DNA from: VFMC01 sp031400715
GTDB lineage: Bacteria; Actinomycetota; Acidimicrobiia; Acidimicrobiales; Ilumatobacteraceae
Reading direction: 5' to 3'
Assembly (NCBI GenBank): GCA_031400715.1
Contig: JANNQK010000271.1
Span: 1-25,379 of the forward strand
Length of the DNA: 25,379 bases
Shown: positions 7,933 to 14,663 of the stretch, in pieces
How the letters are laid out: each line of letters starts with the position of its first letter
Numbering within the stretch: the stretch's first letter is position 1
The notes under the pieces: generated by a model
Database searches by the model: none
The model's input: the letters and a program-made list of their open reading frames with translations, nothing else
Told to the model about the DNA's origin: nothing
Position numbers and translations under genes: made by a program

Positions 7933-9461
7933 CAGCGCGGGCGGCCCGTGGGGCGGGGTTTGTCGACGCGCGGCCGTCGCGGGCCGCGAGGCGTGTCACG
8001 AGGCGATTCTCCCGGAGCATCGCGGGAGTCTCTGCGCGGGTCGATGCGACCTGCAGCGCGACCGGGATCCCGAGGTGTGTCGCGGGGTGCGTCGCGGGGT
8101 GTGTCGCGAGGTGTGTCGCGGGGTGTGTCGCGAGGTGTGTCGCGAGGCGGTCGCTTCGCGGTTGCGGCGAACGGGGGAACCGCTGCCGCTCGCGATCGGC
8201 GCGGTCGGGAGTAGAGCGCCTTCAGGTAGGCGCCTTCGGGGAACCCGATCGGATGGTCGAGCGCGTGTTCGGATCTGCGTTCCTCATCGAGTTCGTAGCC
8301 CGCGTGCGCAGCGCCTGCGTGCACGGCGCGCAAGAAGTCGGCCATCGGCACGCGCGCTGAACACGATGCAGACACCAGCAGGCCACCGATCTCGACCAGG
8401 GGTGCCGACAGCTCGGCCAGGCGCTCGTAGGCCTTGATCGCGCTCGACACCGACAGCGCATTGCGAGCGAACGATGGCGGATCGACCACCACGATGTCGA
8501 ATCGCTTCCGCTCGGCGATCAGCCGCTCGAGGACGGCGAACGCTTCGCCGACGATGGTCTCGTGGCGGCAGGCGGCGACGAGAGGTCGATCCATGTTGAG
8601 CTGCATGTTGCGTTCGGCGCCGGCGATGGCCTGCGGGCTGGAGTCGACGCTGAGCACCGATCGAGCGCCGCCGGCCGCGGCGTGAACCGAGAAGCCGCCG
8701 GTGCACGAGAACAGATCGAGCACCCGGGCCCCTGATGCGCGGGATCCGACCTCGGCGCGGTTGTCGCGCTGGTCGAGGAAGGAGCCGGTCTTCTGCCCGT
8801 GGACGACGTCGGCTTCGAAGCGCAGACCGTGCTCGAGGAACGGCACGGGTGCGACGACGTCGGGCCCGATCAACGACATGCCCTCCACCAGGCCGTGCAG
8901 CTCGGTGGTCGGTATGGAGCGTGCGAGGCGGAGCACGATCGACGCGACCGGCACGAGCTCGCGGATGACGGGGACGAGCGCCTGCAGATGCGGCACCCAT
9001 GCGCCGCTGTAGAGCTTGAGCACGGCGACGTGGCCATATCGGTCGAGCACCAGGCCGGGCAGTCCGTCGTTCTCGCCGTGGATGACCCGGTACGCGGTGG
9101 TGCTCGGTCGGGTCGGGTCGGGGGTGATCAGCGGCTGGCGGCGTTCCACCGCCCGGGCGATGGCGGCCCGGAAGAAGGCCGCATCGATGGTGGTCGGCCT
9201 GCCCTGGTGGAGCACCTTCACGCGAATGGGCGACGACGGATCGAACAGTCCCACGGCCACGAACTGGCGGTCGTCGTCGAACACGACCGCGAGATCGCCG
9301 GAGGCGCCCTCGTGGCTGATCGAGGTGATCGAACCATCGAACAACCACGGGTGTCCGCCACGCAGGCGGCGGATCGCATCGGGGGTCGTCTTCACGGCGA
9401 GGCGGCGCTCACCCGGTGTGGGCAACGACGACAGCACGGAACGGGGAGCCATGGGCTCCAT
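7932..9461 (-). CDS. RlmI-like class I SAM-dependent rRNA (cytosine-C5) methyltransferase
   Basis: The 509-residue protein starts at ATG 9461 (MEPMAPRS); an ATG at 9452 is also possible, and neither has a clear ribosome binding site. An N-terminal PUA-like region (about 18-90, with GHPWLFDGSI) precedes a linker domain and a Rossmann methyltransferase domain. That domain has VLDLFSCTGGFS (247-258), D273 in SVDSS, VVVDPPSF (324-331) and C367 in SASCS, the expected thiol nucleophile of RNA m5C methyltransferases. This matches the RlmI/YccW family, which modifies 23S rRNA. The core ends near 418. The last 90 or so residues are a basic, Pro/Arg/Asp-rich tail containing six tandem PRD(T/A) repeats; this tail is unusual and may help RNA binding. 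The gene leads an operon with the IPNS-like oxygenase. Confidence 0.88.
   Translation of the reverse strand: MEPMAPRSVLSSLPTPGERRLAVKTTPDAIRRLRGGHPWLFDGSITSISHEGASGDLAVVFDDDRQFVAVGLFDPSSPIRVKVLHQGRPTTIDAAFFRAAIARAVERRQPLITPDPTRPSTTAYRVIHGENDGLPGLVLDRYGHVAVLKLYSGAWVPHLQALVPVIRELVPVASIVLRLARSIPTTELHGLVEGMSLIGPDVVAPVPFLEHGLRFEADVVHGQKTGSFLDQRDNRAEVGSRASGARVLDLFSCTGGFSVHAAAGGARSVLSVDSSPQAIAGAERNMQLNMDRPLVAACRHETIVGEAFAVLERLIAERKRFDIVVVDPPSFARNALSVSSAIKAYERLAELSAPLVEIGGLLVSASCSARVPMADFLRAVHAGAAHAGYELDEERRSEHALDHPIGFPEGAYLKALYSRPRRSRAAAVPPFAATAKRPPRDTPRDTPRDTPRDTPRDAPRDTPRDPGRAAGRIDPRRDSRDAPGESPRDTPRGPRRPRVDKPRPTGRPR
8071..8154 (-). repeat. 12-bp tandem repeat encoding (PRDT)6 in the methyltransferase tail
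   Basis: Six consecutive 12-bp units of CGRGGTGYGTCG (+ strand) run from 8071 to 8142, with a decayed seventh unit to 8154. On the coding minus strand each unit reads Pro-Arg-Asp-Thr (once Ala). The A/G variation at unit position 3 is synonymous for Pro. A related PRDT/PRGPRR element recurs near 7980-8005. Confidence 0.9.
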
Positions 9462-9773
9462 CGTGCCACGGCAGGTCCCGAACCAGGCAGAACCTGATGC
9501 GGATCGATCGGGATGCTGACGGTTGCGACGTTCTGGTCGCGTCTCCCTGCGGCGGCCGCGGAAGTGCGCGACCAGAACGATCTCGCTGCGACCCAAGCTG
9601 TGGAAAACCGTCAAGGCGAGTGCGGAGAGTGCCGATACCTCCTCGGTCACGCGTGCCTCATGTCATCGACCTGCCATCGACCTCGTGTCGACCAGCATCG
9701 ACCAGGCGGCATCCGTAGACTCGACCATTGACCGGATGGGGTCCCCCACCCCTGCACAGACGGGCACGAACAG
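9462..9773. other. 312-bp divergent intergenic region
   Basis: This is the only gene-free stretch over 300 bases. It separates the leftward methyltransferase operon from the rightward NRPS gene and must hold both promoters. The right half contains the TCGACC direct repeats described separately and a TAnnnT-type candidate -10 box, TAGACT (9716-9721). Short open frames cross it on both strands, but none has convincing coding character. The left half shows only a small CAGG-N5-CCTG palindrome (about 9484-9496), with no clear promoter for the methyltransferase. Confidence 0.6.
9666..9726 (+). promoter_or_regulatory. TCGACC direct repeats, SARP-operator-like, upstream of the NRPS
   Basis: TCGACC occurs at 9666, 9677, 9688, 9698 and 9721, so the spacings are 11, 11, 10 and 23 bases. 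The first, second and fourth copies are preceded by CA. Direct heptamers spaced at 11 or 22 bp ahead of a -10 box are the known binding mode of SARP activators of antibiotic clusters. A TAGACT box sits at 9716-9721, 12 bp after the fourth copy, slightly farther than the classical 8 bp. TCGAC is a frequent pentamer in this genome's coding sequence, and no SARP gene is in the window, so this is a candidate only. Confidence 0.4.
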
Positions 9774-12700
9774 ATGACCCTTCACCCAGACCAGACGGCA
9801 TCGCTGCGTTGCGTGCTGATCGGTGCCGACAGCCTGCTCATCGAGTGTGGCGAGCTGCTGCGTTCACGCGGTCATGAGGTGGTGGCGGTCGTGGCGGGCG
9901 CCGCGAAGGTGGCCGACTGGGGTCGTCGGCTGGGTCTCCAGGTGCTCGATGCGAGCGGCTCGGCGTGGGTGGACGAGTTGCGAGGCGTGCCCTTCGACCA
10001 TCTGTTCGCGATCACCCACCTGGCGATCCTGCCCGACGAGGCGTTGGGGCTGGCGACGCGCAGCTCGATCAACTTCCACGACGGTCCACTGCCCAGGTAC
10101 GCAGGGTTGAACGCTCCAGCGTGGGCGCTGATCAACGGTGAGATCACCTATGGCATCTCGTGGCACGAGATCACCAGCGGAATCGACGAAGGCGACCTGC
10201 TCAAGCAGCAGATGTTCGAGGTGTCGCCGGCCGAGACGTCGTTGTCGATCAACACGCGCAACTTCGAAGCAGCGATCGACAGCTTCGCCGAACTGGTCGA
10301 CGAGCTGGCGTCGGGCACGGTGCAGCGCACCCCGCAGGACCTGTCGACCTCGCGCACGACCTACAAGCGCAACGATCGGCCTGCGGCCCTGTGCCGGCTC
10401 GACTGGCGGCGGTCGGCGGTCGAGCTGGAACGGCTGGTGCGCGCCCTCGACTTCGGTCGCTACGCCAACCCGTTGGGCTCACCCACGCTGGTCGGTGCGG
10501 GCACCGCCGTCGTGGTGAAGCGAGCGGAGGCTCGTGATGGTGATCCGTCCAATGGCGAGCCAGGCGAGGTGCTCGAAGCAGATGGCGGCGAGTTGGTGAT
10601 CGCCACGGGTGACGGTGCGATCGCACTCACGTCGTTCGAGACCCTGTCGGGCGACGAGATCTCCGTCGCCGATGTCGTGACCAAGCTCGGCGTGGCGGCC
10701 GGTGCGCTCCTGGCGTCGATCGACGACGAAGGTGTCGACCAGGTGAGCGAGCTCGGCCGGCGCCTGGCCAAGGCCGAGCGCTTCTACGAGGGTCGCCTCG
10801 GTGCGATCGAACCGGTGGAGCTGCCGTGGGCATCCACTGCCACAGCCGAACACGCGGCGCGCTACGCGACGTTGCCGGTGTCGGTGCCAGCGGCCCTGAT
10901 CGAGCGCTTCGGTGCCGACGCCGACGTTGCCATCGTCGCTGCGTTCGCCACCGTGCTCGCCCGCCTGTCGGGCAAGCAGCAGTTCCACCTCGCTCTCGCC
11001 ACCGGTGGAACATCGGCAGCGGCCGTCGCCGGCGCACCGCTGGTGTCCCACCAGGTGCCGATGGCAGTCGACCTGGCGATCGACCAGCCAGCGGCGCCGG
11101 CCGTCGCCGCAATCGCGGCCGAACTCGCCGGCATCGACGCCCGTGGATCGTTCCTGCTCGACCTGGTGGGCCGTGACCCCGACCTGCGCAGACGTCGCGA
11201 GCTCGCGGCGGGCACGATCGCCCCGATCGCGGTGCGCTTCGGCGCCGCCGTGTCATCGATGGCACCCGGCACGGTGGTCGAGTTGGTGGTGAACGACCAC
11301 GTCACGTCGGTCGTGATCGACGAGGCACTCGTGTCTCGCGGCGATGCCGATCTGTTCGTGGCGTGCTTCCAGGCCGTCCTCCATGCGGTGGCCACCCAGC
11401 CCGACACACCGTTGTCGCACGTCGACCTGTTGGGCGCCGGCCTGCGCACACAGGTGCTCGAGTCGTGGAACCAGACCGCGGTCGACTTCCCCGCGCACGC
11501 CTGCATCCACCATCTGTTCGAAGATCAGGCCGACCGCGCTCCCGATGTCGACGCGTTGGTGTTCGAGGATCAACGGATCACCTATCGCCAGCTCGACGCC
11601 CGCGCCAACCAGGTCGCAGCCCATCTGCGCACCCTCGGCATCGGACCCGATTCCCTGGTCGGGGTCCACGTCGAGCGCGGCATCGACCTGATGGTCGCAG
11701 TCCTCGGCGTGCAGAAGGCCGGCGGGGCGTACGTGCCGCTCGACCCCACGTATCCGGCCGACCGCCTCGAGCACATGATCCGCGACAGCGGTTGTGGGGT
11801 GATCATCACCCTCGGCCGGCTGGAACGGATCCTGCCGCTGCCCGAGGGCAGCTCGGCCCACGTGGTCAGGATCGATGCCGACTGGTCCACCATCGCGCAG
11901 CAGCCCACCGAACGGGTGCGCGCCGAGAGCGGTCCGAGCAACCTCGCGTACTGCATCTACACCTCGGGGAGCACCGGCCTGCCGAAGGGCGTGCTCATCG
12001 AGCATCGAAACGCCGTGAACTTCTTCACCGGTATGGACGCGGTGGTCGCCCACGACCTGCCGGCCACCTGGTTCGCGGTCACCAGCCTGTCGTTCGACAT
12101 CTCCGTGCTCGAGTTGCTGTACACGCTCACCCGTGGCTTCACCGTCGTGGTGTACCTCGACCACGACAAGCTCGACGGCGATCCTCGCGATGATTCGACG
12201 ACCGCAGACGAGTTCGTTCCCGAGCACGGCGGCGTGCCGATGGACTTCTCGCTCTTCTACTTCTCCGGCGACGAGGCTGACGGCCACGGCAAGGGCAAGT
12301 ACCGGCTGATGCTCGAGGGCGCGAAGTTCGCAGACACCCACGGCTTCACGGCGGTGTGGACGCCCGAGCGGCACTTCCATGCGTTCGGTGGCCTGTACCC
12401 GCACCCTGCCGTGGCAGGCGCCGCGCTCGCAGCGATCACCGAGAACGTTCAGATCAGGTCCGGGTCGGTCGTGCTGCCGCTGCACCACCCGATCCGCGTG
12501 GCCGAACAGTGGAGCATGGTCGACAACCTGTCGAACGGCCGCGTCGGTCTGTCGATCGCCTCGGGCTGGTGGCCGCGCGACTTCGTGCTGATGCCTCAGA
12601 ACTACGCCGAAGCCAAGAAGAACATGTTCCGCGACATCGAGAAGGTGAAGGCCCTGTGGCGTGGCGAGACCGTCACCTTCATCGGTGTCGACGGAGCCGA

Positions 12701-14546
12701 GGAGCACATCACCACGCTGCCCCGACCGGTCCAGGCCGAGCTGCCGGTGTGGGTCACCACGGCGGGCAACCCCGAGACGTTCATCGAAGCCGGCCGCATC
12801 GGCGCCAACGTCCTGACCCACCTCCTCGGCCAGTCGGTCGAACAGTTGGCCCCCAAGCTGCAGGCGTATCGTCAGGCGCGTGCCGACGCCGGGTTCGACC
12901 CCGCCACCGGGATCGTGTCGCTGATGCTGCACACCTTCGTCGGCGACGACGATGATCAGGTCCGTGAGTTGGTGCGCCAGCCGATGAAGGACTACCTCGG
13001 CACGTCGGTGTCGTTGGTGAAGGAGTACGCCTGGGCGTTCCCGGCCTTCCAGCGGCCCGTGGGGTATGACGTCTCCAACGACGACGACCTGATCGCCAGC
13101 CTCAGCCCCGAAGACACCGATGCGGTACTCGAGTTCGCCTTCCTGCGCTACTACGAGACGAGCGGTCTGTTCGGCACGCCCGAGAGCGTGCAGCCGATGA
13201 TCGACACGCTGAAGGGGATGGGCGTCGACGAGATCGGATGCCTGATCGACTTCGGTGTGCCCACCGGTGTCGTGCTCGCGAGCCTGCCTCATCTCGACCG
13301 GGCGAAGGACGTCGCCAATGCGCCTGCGCCGGCGCTGGCCGCCGTCGCCCACCCGTCGGCAACCCTCGACCTGTCGCCGGCCGCGCAGCTGCGTCGCCAT
13401 CAGGTCACCCACCTGCAGTGCACCCCGTCGATGGCGCGGATGTTCACCTTGGAAGACGACACCCGTGCCGCTCTGGCCGATGTCGCCCACCTGTACGTCG
13501 GTGGTGAGGCGTTCCCGGTGCAACTCGCCAAGGACCTCGTCGACAACTCGCGCACGGGCAACGTCACCAACATGTACGGCCCGACCGAGACCACCATCTG
13601 GTCGACCACGTGGAAGCTGCACGGATCGCTCGCCACGATCCCGATCGGCACGCCGATCGCGAACACCCGCATCTACATCCTCGACAAGAACCTGCAGCCC
13701 CTGCCCGCCGGTGTGCCGGGCGACCTGTGGATCGGCGGCGAGGGCGTGGTGCGCGGATACCACCAGCGGCCCGAGCTCACGGCGGAACGATTCGTTGCCG
13801 ACCCGTTCGTCGCCGGTGGTCGTATGTACGCGACCGGCGACCTGGCGAAGTGGCGAACCGACGGTTCAGGCATCATCGACTTCCTCGGTCGGATCGATCA
13901 CCAGGTGAAGATCCGTGGCTATCGCATCGAACTGGGTGAGATCGAGGCTCGGCTCGGCCAGCACCCGGACGTCCGCGAGTGCGTCGTCGTCGTCCGCGAG
14001 GACACCCCGGGCGACCAGCAGCTCGTCGGGTTCGTCTCGGCCAAGGACGGGGCGCATCTGCAACCATCGGAGCTGAAGGATCACCTGAGGGTGAACCTTC
14101 CGGATCCGATGATCCCTGGCCACATCGTGGTGCTCGACGATCTGCCGCACACGCCCAACGGCAAGATCGACCGCAACGGTCTGCCGTCGCTGGCCTCAGT
14201 GCTCGGCCAGCGAGTCCGAGACGTCGTGGTCGCCGACGCCGAGAACGACCTGGAACGGACCGTGCTCGACGTCTGGCGCGAGACTCTCGGCATGCAGGCC
14301 ATCGGCGTCGACGACAACTTCTTCGACATCGGCGGCCATTCGCTGCTCGTGGTGCGCATGCATCGCCGTCTGAAGGAGGTGCTCGAGCGACAGATCCCGC
14401 TGACCGAGCTGTATCGGTTCCCCACGATCCGCACCTTCGCCAACTCGCTCACCTCCGACAGCGCGTCGGCCTCGCTGCAGCAGAGCGCCGATCGCGCCTC
14501 GCGCCGACGCGAGCACATGGAGCGCCGCCGCGCCCGCGTTCGATGA
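9774..14546 (+). CDS. NRPS initiation protein: FT - half C - A(Gly)::monooxygenase - PCP
   Basis: The protein has 1590 residues. (1) A formyltransferase domain (1 to about 310) keeps the Fmt-type triad N100, H102 (INFHDGPLPRYAG) and D138 (SGIDEGD). (2) About 328-560 resembles only the C-terminal lobe of a condensation domain; the HHxxxDG lobe is absent. (3) The adenylation domain begins near 573, with A3 YTSGSTGLPKG (about 730) and A4 SFDIS (D775). A luciferase-like FMN monooxygenase of about 350-400 residues (about 820-1170, with GWWPRDF and WVTTAGNPETF) is inserted there. Adenylation resumes near 1211, with A5 MYGPTETT (M1267) and A10 K1464. (4) The PCP holds its phosphopantetheine site at S1523 (IGGHSL). 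Pocket residues D-I-L-Q-Y-G-M-I-K fit glycine. The C-terminal tail is helical and very basic. It ends at a single TGA in frame with the PKS. Confidence 0.93.
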   Translation: MTLHPDQTASLRCVLIGADSLLIECGELLRSRGHEVVAVVAGAAKVADWGRRLGLQVLDASGSAWVDELRGVPFDHLFAITHLAILPDEALGLATRSSINFHDGPLPRYAGLNAPAWALINGEITYGISWHEITSGIDEGDLLKQQMFEVSPAETSLSINTRNFEAAIDSFAELVDELASGTVQRTPQDLSTSRTTYKRNDRPAALCRLDWRRSAVELERLVRALDFGRYANPLGSPTLVGAGTAVVVKRAEARDGDPSNGEPGEVLEADGGELVIATGDGAIALTSFETLSGDEISVADVVTKLGVAAGALLASIDDEGVDQVSELGRRLAKAERFYEGRLGAIEPVELPWASTATAEHAARYATLPVSVPAALIERFGADADVAIVAAFATVLARLSGKQQFHLALATGGTSAAAVAGAPLVSHQVPMAVDLAIDQPAAPAVAAIAAELAGIDARGSFLLDLVGRDPDLRRRRELAAGTIAPIAVRFGAAVSSMAPGTVVELVVNDHVTSVVIDEALVSRGDADLFVACFQAVLHAVATQPDTPLSHVDLLGAGLRTQVLESWNQTAVDFPAHACIHHLFEDQADRAPDVDALVFEDQRITYRQLDARANQVAAHLRTLGIGPDSLVGVHVERGIDLMVAVLGVQKAGGAYVPLDPTYPADRLEHMIRDSGCGVIITLGRLERILPLPEGSSAHVVRIDADWSTIAQQPTERVRAESGPSNLAYCIYTSGSTGLPKGVLIEHRNAVNFFTGMDAVVAHDLPATWFAVTSLSFDISVLELLYTLTRGFTVVVYLDHDKLDGDPRDDSTTADEFVPEHGGVPMDFSLFYFSGDEADGHGKGKYRLMLEGAKFADTHGFTAVWTPERHFHAFGGLYPHPAVAGAALAAITENVQIRSGSVVLPLHHPIRVAEQWSMVDNLSNGRVGLSIASGWWPRDFVLMPQNYAEAKKNMFRDIEKVKALWRGETVTFIGVDGAEEHITTLPRPVQAELPVWVTTAGNPETFIEAGRIGANVLTHLLGQSVEQLAPKLQAYRQARADAGFDPATGIVSLMLHTFVGDDDDQVRELVRQPMKDYLGTSVSLVKEYAWAFPAFQRPVGYDVSNDDDLIASLSPEDTDAVLEFAFLRYYETSGLFGTPESVQPMIDTLKGMGVDEIGCLIDFGVPTGVVLASLPHLDRAKDVANAPAPALAAVAHPSATLDLSPAAQLRRHQVTHLQCTPSMARMFTLEDDTRAALADVAHLYVGGEAFPVQLAKDLVDNSRTGNVTNMYGPTETTIWSTTWKLHGSLATIPIGTPIANTRIYILDKNLQPLPAGVPGDLWIGGEGVVRGYHQRPELTAERFVADPFVAGGRMYATGDLAKWRTDGSGIIDFLGRIDHQVKIRGYRIELGEIEARLGQHPDVRECVVVVREDTPGDQQLVGFVSAKDGAHLQPSELKDHLRVNLPDPMIPGHIVVLDDLPHTPNGKIDRNGLPSLASVLGQRVRDVVVADAENDLERTVLDVWRETLGMQAIGVDDNFFDIGGHSLLVVRMHRRLKEVLERQIPLTELYRFPTIRTFANSLTSDSASASLQQSADRASRRREHMERRRARVR
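12228..13290 (+). other. Luciferase-like monooxygenase domain embedded in the adenylation domain
   Basis: Between A4 (D775) and A5 (M1267) there are about 490 residues where a normal A domain has about 85. The extra segment begins with PMDFSLFYFSG (about 822), continues with FTAVWTPERHFHAFGG, VQIRSGSVVLPLHHP and VGLSIASGWWPRDF, and ends near LDRAKD (about 1180). These are hallmarks of bacterial-luciferase-type, flavin-dependent TIM-barrel monooxygenases found inside NRPSs. From memory, the same insertion in glycine-activating A domains occurs in MtaG (myxothiazol, C-alpha hydroxylation) and in the althiomycin synthetase (oxime formation by N-oxidation). Confidence 0.9.
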
Positions 14547-14556
14547 CCCGACCTCC

Positions 14557-14640
14557 CACCCCCAGACGCACCCCCAGACGCACCCCCAGACGCACCACCA
14601 GACGCACCACCAGACGCACCACCAGACGCACCACCCGACT
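14557..14640 (+). repeat. Seven-unit 12-bp tandem repeat at the NRPS/PKS junction
   Basis: Units of 12 bp run without spacers: three copies of CACCCCCAGACG (14557-14592), three of CACCACCAGACG (14593-14628) and a diverged last unit CACCACCCGACT (14629-14640). In the NRPS/PKS frame they encode PPDA repeats. Confidence 0.95.
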
Positions 14641-14652
14641 CGTCTCTCCATC

Positions 14653-14656
14653 GGAG
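14653..14656 (+). promoter_or_regulatory. Ribosome binding site for the PKS GTG start
   Basis: GGAG lies 7 nt upstream of GTG 14664. This is good spacing and supports independent initiation of the PKS even though the upstream frame is open. Confidence 0.6.
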
Positions 14657-14663
14657 TTCCCAC

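Larger units (their letters stand above)
14544..14663 (+). other. Single in-frame TGA plus open Pro/Ala/Asp linker joining NRPS and PKS
   Basis: The NRPS and PKS share one reading frame. After TGA 14544-14546 there are 39 sense codons and no further stop before the PKS start at 14664. They read PDLPP, then PPDA repeats, then SSLHRSSH. The linker composition is typical of interdomain linkers in megasynthases. The C/A difference between repeat types falls on a third codon position in this frame (CCC/CCA, both Pro) but changes the amino acid in the other two forward frames. So this stretch is, or recently was, translated in the shared frame. Confidence 0.75.

Noticed and set aside
9513..9731. 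Small + strand frames in the divergent region
   Set aside because: Several overlapping frames are equally open, with no good start signal or family resemblance. The sequence is better explained as promoter DNA.
11253..13763. Minus-strand open frame of about 836 codons opposite the adenylation/monooxygenase region
   Set aside because: The + strand carries conserved A and monooxygenase motifs throughout; the antisense translation has no domain signature.
14544..14546. UGA as selenocysteine codon
   Set aside because: The codon lies in a non-catalytic linker, not a redox site, and I see no strong hairpin just downstream in the repetitive sequence. Readthrough or a split gene is simpler.
14557..14640. 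CRISPR-like array
   Set aside because: The units are 12 bp and directly adjacent without spacers, so this is a simple tandem repeat.
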